This document shows positions 8,437 through 18,761 of a stretch of DNA of 64,000 nucleotides, in pieces. The stretch is from Malachius bipustulatus. Taxonomy: Eukaryota; Arthropoda; Insecta; Coleoptera; Melyridae. Location of the stretch: contig OU342634.1 in the NCBI GenBank assembly GCA_910589415.1, forward strand, positions 18,225,144 through 18,289,143, given 5' to 3'. Every line of letters starts with the position of its first letter. The first letter of the stretch is position 1. A model generated the notes under the pieces. The model did no database searches. It was given only the letters and a program-made list of their open reading frames with translations, and was not told the origin of the DNA. Made by a program: the position numbers and the translations under genes.

Positions 8437-11313
8437 ATGGGAGGTACAGAAAACCAACCAGAGACTTCGAACTCTGAAAATGTTGAAGGTAGTCAAAACA
8501 AAGGTATTGATCCTATTGTTTATTTGTTAAAGCGAAATGATGAACAGTTTGATAATTTATGTAAAATTCTAGAATCTCAGTCTCTCCAAAATAGTGAAAT
8601 GCTAAGATTGTTAAATAAAAATGTAATCAAAATGAATGATAATTTGGAAAATGTAATAATCGATAAAGATTTAAATTTAAATGTTGTTGATCCGAGGGAT
8701 AAAGTTGAAAATCAAAATAAATATTGTGACCAGGAAAGTCAAAGAAAAGGGATTTTAAATAAAAGTAATAATAAGGATGAGCCCAGGGATGAGCAAAATG
8801 ATACTTTATTAAAAGATTTGTCAGTGATTTTTCAAAGCAGAAATCCTCAGGCTCAGGTTAATAATAATTCAAATTCAAACATAATATTTTTATGGAAAGA
8901 ATGGGGAGGACAGGCATTACAATTTCATCCTGGAGGTTCTGTTCATCCAGTTGTATTTTTGAGAAAGTTGAAAAGAAAATTTCATGAAGCCGAAATACCA
9001 AATAATAGAAAAGTAGAATTAGCTATCGATGCTTTAAAGGGGTCAGCTGCTGAATATTTTGAATTTAAGCAAAATCAAATAGTTAGTTTTGAAGATTTTG
9101 AAAATTTATTTCTTTCGAAATATTGGAATTTAAATATTCAAAGGGATACTTATAGAAGGATTTGTTTAGGTAGATACGATGATTCTTCCTTATCAAAAGC
9201 AGATTATTTCATAAGACTAGCCAAAGAATCTCAGTACCTAGAACCCCCACTTGACGATGATGAAATTTTGAAACTTCTTTCAAGCCACTTTTCACCTGAA
9301 ATAGAAGCCATTTTATTTTCGTTGCGTAATGTAGATGATGCTGAAAATTATTTGAGGAGACTTGATAATGATAATAGGTACCGAGTGAAAAGAAATGAAA
9401 ACTATTCAGGAAATGACCGTAATGACTATTATTCCAGACGCCAGGGTAATGATAGAAATTTTAACCGCTCTGAAAATACAAATTTTAATAAGCCTCCTTA
9501 TCAAAATCAAACTTTTAATAGGTCAGGTAAAAACGCTAATTCGTATCATCCAAGTGATTATAACAATAAAGGGAATTTTAATTTCCGAGAAAATAATAAC
9601 TCGCAAATACAGAGGAATAATTATCAAAAACGTAGTGTCAATATGATCCAAAAGGAAAATAACTATGATATTGTTGATAGTCGTGAAAAATCTAGTTCCG
9701 TCCCAGGTGTTGAAATTTCAAGAAGTGAGGTAGGTAGGGGACATGGTAATGGTAGTATCGATTTCTCCGAGCGGCCAAACCAGAATTTACGTCGTGAAAT
9801 AAACACGGTCCCAGCATTATTCCCAGCAACACTCGATGAAAGGCGTAATATTCAAAGAAATTATTTGCAGGAAGGAGCGATACCTAAAAATAGAGAATCT
9901 TATGAAGACAGTGCCGGGGTGAATATTATTGAACTTGATGTGGAAAATGAGAATAATATTTCACAAAATAATCAGAATAATTCGGTGTTTGCGGACATTC
10001 AAGATTATTTAGTCGATGAATTGGAAGGAAAATTGCCGTCAGTAGCTAGGTTACCTATTTTAAAAGCTGAAATTGAAGGATTTTCTGTAGAAATTCTAGT
10101 AGACAGTGGGAGTCAGATTAGTTGTTGTTCTCCAAATCTTATCAATAAATTGATAGAGAAAAATCATAAAATGATCAAATTACCAGTAAAAGGCATTACA
10201 GTTATGGGAGCAATAAAAGGGAAGTCTCAGAAAATAAAAGAACAAGTTTATTTGTCGTTTACCATTAATCAGAGTCTATCATTTAAACAAGGTTGTGTAA
10301 TAATACCAGGCTTATCCAGAGATATAATTCTTGGTTGTGATTGGTTGGAGGATTTTCAAGTCGAAATAAATCTATTTGAAAATAAATTATTGGGAAAATT
10401 CAGTAATAATGAATTTAAGGAGTGCGTAAAATTGAACAATTATTCAGAGTCGAGAGTGCAATTGTCTGTAATACAAAACATTTGCAGTGACAATTATTTT
10501 GAAGACTTAGAAATCCGTGATGAAGATAAATTTAAAGCAATAGTAGAGTCAATTAATGACTGTGATTTAAAAGATGACAATTTTAAAAATAAACTAAAAA
10601 AGTTATTGTTCGAATATGAACATGTTTTTGCGGAAAAATCAGGTAATAATGAGCAGAGATCAAAGCATAAAATTTGTCTGAACTTATCAAAGTTGGCAAA
10701 TCCGTTGAGAAAACGAAAGAAAAAGCGAAAAAAGAAGGGATATTCATGGAAATGGGGGGCAGCTCAAGAAGAGTCATACAGAATCTTAAAACTTATTTAC
10801 AATCGGGAAATAGGAAAGTTGTTAAGAGCGTTATGTTTTTCCAAACATACTAAGTGGGCATTTGAATTGTCAAAAGTACAGGAATACCTTAACCAGGCGA
10901 TAAACGAAACTACTGGCTATAGTTCCAATGAGTTACAGTTTGGTATTAAACGTGAAAATTCATTTATAAAAGACATTGCTATTCCTGAAGGAACAAAGCA
11001 GAAAAATATATTGGTATTGGCTTATGAAAGAATGAAAAATAAGGCAGATAGGAGACGTTTAAGACACAATAAAAAGTATTCTTTGACGACATTTAATATT
11101 GGTGACCAAGTGTTGGTACGAAATCATGAATTATCGTCCAGTGAGGATAGGGTAATAAAAAAATTCTTTGTGCTATTTAGAGGTCCTTGTACCGTAGTTG
11201 GTAAGCATCATGCAAATGCTTACGATGTGGTGGATAATGACACTAATCAAAATTTAGGTATTCAAAATATCATTAACCTAAGGAAGTTTTATCCACGAAT
11301 AGAACAGTTATAA
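8437..11313 (+). CDS. Gag-protease-truncated Pol protein of the LTR element (958 aa)
   Basis: One continuous frame from ATG. Residues 1-330 are Gag-like (capsid part about 150-320, e.g. FLWKEWGGQALQFHPGG), followed by an Asn/Arg-rich region without a clear CCHC knuckle. The aspartic protease carries its active-site DSGS near residue 556 and ILGCDWL near 630. The frame then enters the first residues of reverse transcriptase, but the catalytic part is missing. A polybasic joint (RKRKKKRKKK, about 757-766) leads to SWKWGAAQEESYRILK, which resembles the segment between reverse transcriptase and RNase H. From about 795 the sequence is the integrase C-terminal region. Two internal deletions thus join in frame. 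The element cannot supply its own polymerase and would depend on a relative. Confidence 0.8.
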   Translation: MGGTENQPETSNSENVEGSQNKGIDPIVYLLKRNDEQFDNLCKILESQSLQNSEMLRLLNKNVIKMNDNLENVIIDKDLNLNVVDPRDKVENQNKYCDQESQRKGILNKSNNKDEPRDEQNDTLLKDLSVIFQSRNPQAQVNNNSNSNIIFLWKEWGGQALQFHPGGSVHPVVFLRKLKRKFHEAEIPNNRKVELAIDALKGSAAEYFEFKQNQIVSFEDFENLFLSKYWNLNIQRDTYRRICLGRYDDSSLSKADYFIRLAKESQYLEPPLDDDEILKLLSSHFSPEIEAILFSLRNVDDAENYLRRLDNDNRYRVKRNENYSGNDRNDYYSRRQGNDRNFNRSENTNFNKPPYQNQTFNRSGKNANSYHPSDYNNKGNFNFRENNNSQIQRNNYQKRSVNMIQKENNYDIVDSREKSSSVPGVEISRSEVGRGHGNGSIDFSERPNQNLRREINTVPALFPATLDERRNIQRNYLQEGAIPKNRESYEDSAGVNIIELDVENENNISQNNQNNSVFADIQDYLVDELEGKLPSVARLPILKAEIEGFSVEILVDSGSQISCCSPNLINKLIEKNHKMIKLPVKGITVMGAIKGKSQKIKEQVYLSFTINQSLSFKQGCVIIPGLSRDIILGCDWLEDFQVEINLFENKLLGKFSNNEFKECVKLNNYSESRVQLSVIQNICSDNYFEDLEIRDEDKFKAIVESINDCDLKDDNFKNKLKKLLFEYEHVFAEKSGNNEQRSKHKICLNLSKLANPLRKRKKKRKKKGYSWKWGAAQEESYRILKLIYNREIGKLLRALCFSKHTKWAFELSKVQEYLNQAINETTGYSSNELQFGIKRENSFIKDIAIPEGTKQKNILVLAYERMKNKADRRRLRHNKKYSLTTFNIGDQVLVRNHELSSSEDRVIKKFFVLFRGPCTVVGKHHANAYDVVDNDTNQNLGIQNIINLRKFYPRIEQL

Positions 11314-11471
11314 GTTAAAAAAAAAAAAAGAGAACTAAGAATTGAATTATTGTTTTGGTGTTGTTTTTATTTTTCAAAGGGACAAATAAATTTTTAAGGG
11401 TCGTGCTTGTTATGAAGCTTGAAAACCCCTTTTTCTTTGGCAGTCCAGGGATTTTCAACCTTGGGGGGCTA

Positions 11472-12177
11472 TGAAGCACGCCAATGATTGGGACTGATAT
11501 TTTACCTATAGACTTATAAGAGTGAATTATGTGAGGTGAGGGGTGAAACGAAGGAAAGGACCACCACGAAGCTGGATGGTAAGGGAAGTGCGAATTTCGA
11601 CTACTGTGAAGGGAGTCGGGTACTAGCGGTGCTCGACGAAAGACGGACCCTTTCCTGCAAGATAGGCAGATCGGTGTCTCCTGCGAGTGTTAATATTGGT
11701 AATGTAATATACAGAGTGTACTTTTAATAATAAAAATCCCGAGTGTTAATATTGGTAATAATTTAGAAGTGTACCAAGCAATATAATTTCGTATAACTTC
11801 GTCTCCAATCTACAGTCTTCATCATCCGTTACCCCGAAGGGTAAAGCAGCAAGCAGCATAATCATCTTCAGTTTAACAATTACATATATTCTTCAGTTTA
11901 ATAATTCTAATGTGGCAGTCAAGAGCCCCACCCCGGATGTTACCGTGAGTCTTTAATTATATTAAGCTTTGTTGAGTTTATTCTAGAATTTAAGTTATAA
12001 CTTGTGGGGGATAAATTTGTAATTGTGTTGTACTTATGTAACAATATAGTATTATAGTAAAGTATATTTAATTAACTCTTCCTTTAATTAATGCAAAGTA
12101 ATACTCAAAAGAACCTCCCTGAGAATTAGTCAAAAAGAAAAATCAAATGTAAGTGTCCCCAAAAAGGGGGTGCTACA
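11472..12177 (+). repeat. Right LTR
   Basis: 706 bp copy of the left LTR, followed by AGTT, the second copy of the target duplication. Confidence 0.9.
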
Positions 12178-12181
12178 AGTT

Positions 12182-12570
12182 TTATTTGTATTGTTGTAGT
12201 ATAGGTAGATTCTTTTAGCTGTTAGTTGGTTTATTAGGTGTAGTGGGTAGTTATTATTAAGAAGTATTGTTTTTGCTTTTTCGATGGTTTCTGGTCTGTA
12301 GATTGGATTTGTTAGTTTTATGGCTCTGTCTATTAGAGATGTTATGACTGATTTTTTTTGGGTTATGTGGTGTTCAGAATGAAAGTTAAGATATCTGCCA
12401 GATGAAGTTTGTTTTGTGTTCCATTTGGTGAGTATTAAGTTAGATTGTCTTATGAGTGTCATATCTAGAAAGTTAATTTGGTTATTATGTTCTAGTTCTA
12501 TTGTAAATTGTAATTTTGGGTGAAATGAGTTGAAGGTGTTTAGGATGAGGTTTTTATTGTGAGGTGATAT
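12182..12570 (-). pseudogene. Penelope-like element ORF, 5' part (reverse transcriptase C-terminus)
   Basis: Minus-strand frame with features of the Penelope reverse transcriptase end: INFLDMTLIR, then SGRYLNFHSEH and SLIDRAIKL. It opens directly at the inverted repeat (12573-12672) with no start codon, so the upstream catalytic part is lost. It is in frame with the GIY-YIG portion at 7161-7629 once the LTR element is left out. Confidence 0.8.
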
Positions 12571-12572
12571 TG

Positions 12573-12672
12573 CAATCGGTCTCGAAACGTTTCATTTGTA
12601 TAAAAATATTTTTGAAAAATAGTATTTTAAAATCGAACCTAAAACCCAAAACAAAGAAGAACATTTAACAAC
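12573..12672 (-). repeat. Inverted terminal repeat of the Penelope-like element, right copy
   Basis: Reverse complement of 5489-5588; it abuts the right copy of the 13-bp target duplication. Confidence 0.85.
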
Positions 12673-12685
12673 TGTATAATCTCAT

Positions 12686-14397
12686 GTACCTACCTACTTA
12701 AGCATATTATTGTAAGAGAAAACATTAACTTTATATACTTTTGTAAGTATTTATTGTTAGTTACATCAGAGAGGGATGGAAGAAAAGATGACAGATATAA
12801 GGTATAAGTGTATCTCGACGACAGAAATAAAAAATACTAAATTTGAAAAAAATAATATAAAAAACGGAAATTCTAACAAAACCCCATTGTGTCCGGTAGT
12901 AGGTTAAGATAACATAAGTTCTTGGATAAAAGTTACAAACAAATAAGTGAAAATTCAATAAAATTATAAAAATCACTTAAATTTCAATTATTTTTGAATA
13001 AATTGATTTTTACATTATTGCAGGTACTTAAATGCACTACCAAAATTAGTTAGTCTATAATGATCAATTAAAATTTTACTCCTGAGAAATTTTCTCATCA
13101 TTATAATGTAGAATGTAATAACAAGTTCATTCAATGGAATAAATAAACTCGTAAGATTAACCATAAAAAGAGTTAGGTCTACTTCTTCCTTTTTCCTAGC
13201 AAATTTAATTCTGATTTCAATTCAACTTAAAATTAAAAGTGCATAAGTTTATGGACCTTACGTAGAGCTTAAGTTACTTAAATTTATTCGGACCAGGAGC
13301 AAATGGTCATTAAAACCGTATTTATGGTCGTTCCTTTATGAAAACTTCTAGTAAAAGACACTTTACCCATTTCATTAAAAATTCATGGAAAAGGCATCCT
13401 TAGGTACCTACTGAAAGGCTTCCTAAAGGAATCACTATAAATACTCGCCCCTTTATAAATGTGCTTAAGGATGAGCAGTGTCCCAGTTTTTTGTTTTTCA
13501 TGCATTAATGTATTCAGTAAATTTTTTGCAATTCTTCTACCAATTCAAATTTAAAAATTAGTTATCACGGTATTTTTAATAAATTTAATTACTTTTGTCT
13601 TAATACCCGTAACTGACGGTGGAGAACTTTTTATTATAACAAAGGATCTTTATCTACCCGAAAACCAACAAAATCACTGACAGTGATCGTCAAAACGAAA
13701 GCGTAATAATATTATGGAAAAAATGCTTATTTTTGATTTATTGAAGAAACTTTGCAGGCAAAAAATCTCTGCTTATATTTGAAATCTTATTTTGTCCCTC
13801 TAAGCATATAGAGTGTTTCTTACTTAATAAGAAAATACCTTCTTTGAATTTATGAAAGCCATAAAACTGTAATTTTTCGGAAAATTAGCTAGATTTCTAT
13901 AAGATTTTTGTAGGTATATATCGTTAGGTTACGTCAGAGGCCCTTGAGGCTACTTGAAAACTTCTGACACTTGGGCTTTACCACAGCCATACGATATTTA
14001 TTTATTTTTAGGTATATAGGGTGTCGCTAAAAGGCACTGCAAACGCTCTATCATGCACAGACTTCCTATATTAAAAAATATGACGATTTAACCTTCAAGG
14101 TAAGCCCTTAAAAGGAAGTCAACCAAAAAGTTTTTCAGGATCAGTCAAAAATTGATCAAAAACAATAAATAAAAATCCAAGCGGATCCAACTTTTTAGCG
14201 CTTACTGAACACAGAGCGTTTCAAAACATGTGGTATCGAGTGTAACAGGTAATTTGTGACCCCAAAAAATATTTTTCAAAAAACTGGGATGTTTTCGTGT
14301 TAGTGTTTATTTTAAATATTTCAGGATTTTACAAAAATGAAGCATCATTGAAGTTATTTTGTAATGTTTGCTGTGCAATAAGGGTTAATTATTAATA
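12686..14397. other. AT-rich intergenic stretch
   Basis: No gene or clear element seen. An ATAGGGTGTCGCTAAAAGG phrase at about 14017 may be the end of an old DNA element, but I find no partner. Confidence 0.5.
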
Positions 14398-14955
14398 CAA
14401 GGTGTCCAGGTATGAGTGTAAGAGCTGCACGTGGCGACCTTCCTTGGACTATTTTGAGTAAAAAATCTTAATACAATAATGCTCTAAACCTCTTCACGGT
14501 GCCACACGCGAGGTCATCAAAGTTAGAAATTCTGGGTCACAAATATGCATATATTATTGAACTTCTGTTTCCTTTTGCAGTTACGGTTAACATTTTAAAG
14601 ACTTTTGCAAAGTTTTATTTATTTTCATTTAATTTTCGTAACAGTGCAATTATTAACTTTTTTAACATTTCTAAAAAAAAAAAAATTAGGAAATGTTAAA
14701 AAAGTTAATAATTGCACTGTTACGAAAATTAAATGAAATAAGACTTTGCAAAAGTCTTTGAAAATGTTAACCGTAACTGCAAAAGGAAACAGAAGTTCAA
14801 TAATATGCATATTTGTGACCCAGAATTTCTAACTTTGATGACCTCGTGTGGCACCGTGAAGAGGTTTAGAGCATTATTGTATTAAGATTTTTTACTCAAA
14901 ATAGTCCAAGGAAGGTCGCCACGTGTAGCTCTTACACTCATACCTGGACACCCTG
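14398..14955. mobile_element. Long-hairpin (foldback) MITE with TA target site
   Basis: Two arms of about 270 bp (14398-14671 and about 14690-14955) are near-perfect reverse complements around an A-rich loop. The outer ends read CAAGGTGTCCAGGTATGAG and its complement, with TA on each side. There is no coding potential beyond frames caused by the palindrome. The end sequence CARGGTG resembles several other elements here (39018, 57414, 58753). Confidence 0.85.
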
Positions 14956-15106
14956 TATAAAAAAGTCATGTTGACCAAAAATCTGTTCCCATCTAAACCC
15001 TGATAAAATAAATATGAAAATAGACAAGAAACGCTTTTCGTAGAAAAATAAAATAAATATTCTATCTAGGACTTTGTGTAAAATAATTTTTAATAGGGCC
15101 TTATTA

Positions 15107-15590
15107 TTATTATTATTATTCTAGAGTAGGTTCAAAGCCCTTGTACGCGCCATTTTCTTCTATGCCTAACTTCCTCAGGTGTTCCTTGAGCTTGCAATGT
15201 CTCGTTAGGAATCCCGTCAGTGTTCTGAGATGTTCCTTGCTGAGGTTGAAGAGTATCTTCGACCTCTCTCGGTTAAAATTACCGAGAAGTTCTTTGGATT
15301 GTCTCAACCCCGAGAGGTTCATCCAATGGGTTTCTCTCAGTTTTCTTCTTCCTTTTGGAATGCTGCTTGAAGAAAATATCTTCGAAGCCACAGAATGGTT
15401 CTGGTCCTATGAAGGGTGTCGATGCTCCTTTTCTTGCCAATGAGTGGGCATTCTTCTTGCGTTCGAGGTGGTCTCGAGCACAAGGATTGTTTAGATTGCC
15501 GACTGTCTTGACGGGTGACAAGCCCCGCTCGGTCATCAGTCTGTTTTGCGGTGATGTCCCGCGATTTCTTGGTTTTTTGTTTCTTACCAT
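15107..15590 (-). mobile_element. Internally deleted LINE: ORF1 start fused to RNase H end
   Basis: Read on the minus strand, an ATG at 15590 begins a basic frame (MVRNKKPRNRGTSPQN) like the start of a LINE ORF1. By about 15490 the sequence has become RNase H-like, with LARKGASTPFIGPEPFC. After a frame change it reads NLSGLRQSKELL and LRTLTGFLTRHCKLKEHLRKLG, the usual LINE RNase H ending. It then jumps to the tail (CAAGGGCTTTGAACCTA reversed) and an (AAT)n run at 15102-15121. Most of ORF1 and ORF2 is missing. The same 3' tail occurs at 1065-1110. Confidence 0.65.
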
Positions 15591-17173
15591 GGTTGATCCC
15601 ACGAGTAGCTAGGGAAGGGTGTTCCACCTATGCAGAGCCCCGCATGCAAAGGTGAGGGGATTGATACAGTGGGGTGCCCCCTGGTGCCCCAAGGTTGAAT
15701 CCAGTAGGGCTGATCTTCTATCCAGTCACGCATCCCATCAGCCTGACCCCCGCCTTAGGATTTAGGTTTTTTAGTGAGGTTGTCTCCTCTGGGTTCCGGC
15801 GATTAAGCTCAGACCCCCGCATCTCTCGGTGCGCGGAACGTGACCACGACAACAGATGATACGGTATATCAGAGATTCCACAGTCGGACGTCTCTGGTGC
15901 CGTTGCCCCTAGTGCAGACCTTTAGTCACGACACGACAACTAGGTTAGGGGAGGTGGTCCGCGGCAGGGTTTTGAGCTACCAGTCTAGAATTTTACCTCC
16001 GACGAGCTCTATTACCAATGCTAACCTTACTCACTTCCGCTCATTGTAAGGCCTTCCCCCTATCCGCCACCTGGGGACGCGCCCGATGGGTACTCAACCG
16101 CACGGGTACTTCATTCCAATGGGAGATATGTTTTTTCTTCAGGAGGTCTTTTATTTCCCTTCTGACTTCGCTGTAGGCTATGCAGCAAGTTGGTTCTGGC
16201 CCAATTAAGGGTAGTTTGCAAGTTTGCAAGTCCTTTTTTGCAAGAAGATCCGCTTTTTTAATAGGGCCTTACTTACTAACAGTGGTAAACTGACCACTAC
16301 AAATGCGCCATTGCTTGCTTGTGAGGTTTCATATTTTCATAAAATGTGGTAACCTATAAGGAAACATCGTGTACAAAATTTAATACTTCTTTTATCTATT
16401 CCGCAAATTAAAAAAAAATAATCGTAATGGTGTTCCATTTTTTTTATCAAGGTATACCCACGTTTTTTCGAAACAGAAATTTGGGAAATTTCATTTGTTA
16501 ATGAAATAAGGCTTTGTGGCTGCAGCCTCACAACTTCACACGTGGCATATTTTGACCCGGGATAATTATTTTATGGGGGTTGAGAGGCGTAAAGTTGTAT
16601 TGAGGGTGCAGCGGCAAAGCCGTAGGGGTATATTTGAAATTTCCCGAAATTTATTTGTTTTTTCAAACATAGGTATCACTTGATAAAAAAAATTATGACA
16701 CCTGTAGGTATATTTTTGAATTTGGATCTGGAAAAACCAAAGGTTTGAACAAATGTTTCTTTGTTCATTTTTTTTTAAGATTTATAATCACCCCTTAGAG
16801 GTTGCTATTTAATGGTCTTCGCCAATTATGAGAAATATTGCAAATTTTATAAAAGTCTATGTAGCACTCAAGAATTCCCACGAACTGTCTAATAAAACAA
16901 AAAAATCAGGGATTGCTAGCTACTATATAAACATAAAATAAAGATAAAATCTTTATTGTTAATATTATAATAAATATTATTCAAATAGCAATTAGGCAAG
17001 ATTATTAAACAATGGGGATTAAACTCTCCTTCTATTATGAATATTTGATTCATCAGAAACGAAAAAACAAGGCGTTTCGTGAGTTGGAATTCGAAGAAAA
17101 GAATTGCTCGTTATAAGACTCAGGAGGTAGGTACTTATGTGGTCAAGAATCGAAGACACAGAACGACGACTAC
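15578..17173 (+). repeat. Tandem segmental duplication, copy 1
   Basis: A block of about 1.6 kb starting TGTTTCTTACCATGG and ending ...AACGACGACTAC is repeated immediately downstream. It contains LINE 5' UTR-like DNA (GGACGCGCCCGATGGG region, minus strand), an RNase H fragment and AT-rich non-LINE sequence. Copy 1 carries a local doubling of TTGCAAGT near 16210 that is absent from copy 2. Confidence 0.85.
16075..16270 (-). pseudogene. LINE RNase H fragment
   Basis: Minus-strand translation gives KKADLLAKK...LPLIGPEPTC, then VRREIKDLLKKKHISHWNE, a typical LINE RNase H segment. It ends abruptly at about 16090 and joins GC-rich LINE 5' UTR-like sequence. A second copy lies at about 17680-17860; there the reading KKGSKLPLIGPEP is cleaner, so the copy 1 variant carries the extra small duplication. 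Confidence 0.6.
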
Positions 17174-18761
17174 TGTTTCTTACCATGGTTGATCCCACGA
17201 GTAGCTAGGGAAGGGTGTTCCACCTATGCAGAGCCCCGCATGCAAAGGTGAGGGGATTGATACAGTGGGGTGCCCCCTGGTGCCCCAAGGTTGAATCCAG
17301 TAGGGCTGATCTTCTATCCAGTCACGCATCCCATCAGCCTGACCCCCGCCTTAGGATTTAGGTTTTTTAGTGAGGTTGTCTCCTCTGGGTTCCGGCGATT
17401 AAGCTCAGACCCCCGCATCTCTCGGTGCGCGGAACGTGACCACGACAACAGATGATACGGTATATCAGAGATTCCACAGTCGGACGTCTCTGGTGCCGTT
17501 GCCCCTAGTGCAGACCTTTAGTCACGACACGACAACTAGGTTAGGGGAGGTGGTCCGCGGCAGGGTTTTGAGCTACCAGTCTAGAATTTTACCTCCGACG
17601 AGCTCTATTACCAATGCTAACCTTACTCACTTCCGCTCATTGTAAGGCCTTCCCCCTATCCGCCACCTGGGGACGCGCCCGATGGGTACTCAACCGCACG
17701 GGTACTTCATTCCAATGGGAGATATGTTTTTTCTTCAGGAGGTCTTTTATTTCCCTTCTGACTTCGCTGTAGGCTATGCAGCAAGTTGGTTCTGGCCCAA
17801 TTAAGGGTAGTTTGGATCCCTTTTTTGCAAGAAGATCCGCTTTTTTAATAGGGCCTTACTTACTAACAGTGGTAAACTGACCACTACAAATGCGCCATTG
17901 CTTGCTTGTGAGGTTTCATATTTTCATAAAATGTGGTAACCTATAAGGAAACATCGTGTACAAAATTTAATACTTCTTTTATCTATTCCGCAAATTAAAA
18001 AAAAATAATCGTAATGGTGTTCCATTTTTTTTATCAAGGTATACCCACGTTTTTTCGAAACAGAAATTTGGGAAATTTCATTTGTTAATGAAATAAGGCT
18101 TTGTGGCTGCAGCCTCACAACTTCACACGTGGCATATTTTGACCCGGGATAATTATTTTATGGGGGTTGAGAAGGCGTAAAGTTGTATTGAGGGTGCAGC
18201 GGCAAAGCCGTAGGGGTATATTTGAAATTTCCCGAAATTTATTTGTTTTTTCAAACATAGGTATCACTTGATAAAAAAAATTATGACACCTGTAGGTATA
18301 TTTTTGAATTTGGATCTGGAAAAACCAAAGGTTTGAACAAATGTTTCTTTGTTCATTTTTTTTTAAGATTTATAATCACCCCTTAGAGGTTGCTATTTAA
18401 TGGTCTTCGCCAATTATGAGAAATATTGCAAATTTTATAAAAGTCTATGTAGCACTCAAGAATTCCCACGAACTGTCTAATAAAACAAAAAAATCAGGGA
18501 TTGCTAGCTACTATATAAACATAAAATAAAGATAAAATCTTTATTGTTAATATTATAATAAATATTATTCAAATAGCAATTAGGCAAGATTATTAAACAA
18601 TGGGGATTAAACTCTCCTTCTATTATGAATATTTGATTCATCAGAAACGAAAAAACAAGGCGTTTCGTGAGTTGGAATTCGAAGAAAAGAATTGCTCGTT
18701 ATAAGACTCAGGAGGTAGGTACTTATGTGGTCAAGAATCGAAGACACAGAACGACGACTAC
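17174..18761 (+). repeat. Tandem segmental duplication, copy 2
   Basis: Near-identical to 15578-17173, 8 bp shorter overall from one 9-bp and one 1-bp difference that I could see. The very high identity suggests a recent event, or an assembly artefact of two alleles. Confidence 0.85.

Larger units (their letters stand above)
7630..12177 (+). mobile_element. LTR retrotransposon, internally deleted, with equal-length LTRs
   Basis: LTRs of 706 bp at 7630-8335 and 11472-12177 start TGAAGCACGCC and end GGGTGCTACA. They look identical by eye, which suggests recent insertion. A 4-bp duplication AGTT flanks the element (7626-7629 and 12178-12181). A primer-binding-like site TGGCGACCAACGAGTGG starts at 8341, a few bases after the left LTR, and a short G-run lies just before the right LTR. 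The internal part is only about 3.1 kb and encodes one ORF without a full polymerase. The type is Gypsy-like, judged from the protease and the integrase end. Confidence 0.9.
5456..12672 (-). mobile_element. Penelope-like element, 5'-truncated, with nested insertions
   Basis: The element is flanked by a 13-bp direct repeat TGTATAATCTCAT (5443-5455 and 12673-12685). On the minus strand it encodes the C-terminal part of a Penelope-type reverse transcriptase (12570 downward) followed by a GIY-YIG domain ending with TAG at 7161-7163. Its ends carry a 100-bp inverted repeat (5489-5588 and 12573-12672), and a unique tail of about 33 bp (5456-5488) lies beyond the repeat at the 3' end. Truncated copies with an inverted terminal segment, a tail of about 34 bp and target duplications of 10-15 bp are known for Penelope-like elements. 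Nested inside are a MITE (5654-6464) and an LTR element (7630-12177). Confidence 0.85.

Noticed and set aside
15116..15627. Overlapping frames on both strands
   Set aside because: Only the minus-strand LINE reading has recognisable motifs; the rest are shadows.
15674..16049. Plus-strand frames repeated at 17270-17645
   Set aside because: They fall in LINE 5' UTR-like DNA within the tandem duplication, and no protein family is recognisable.
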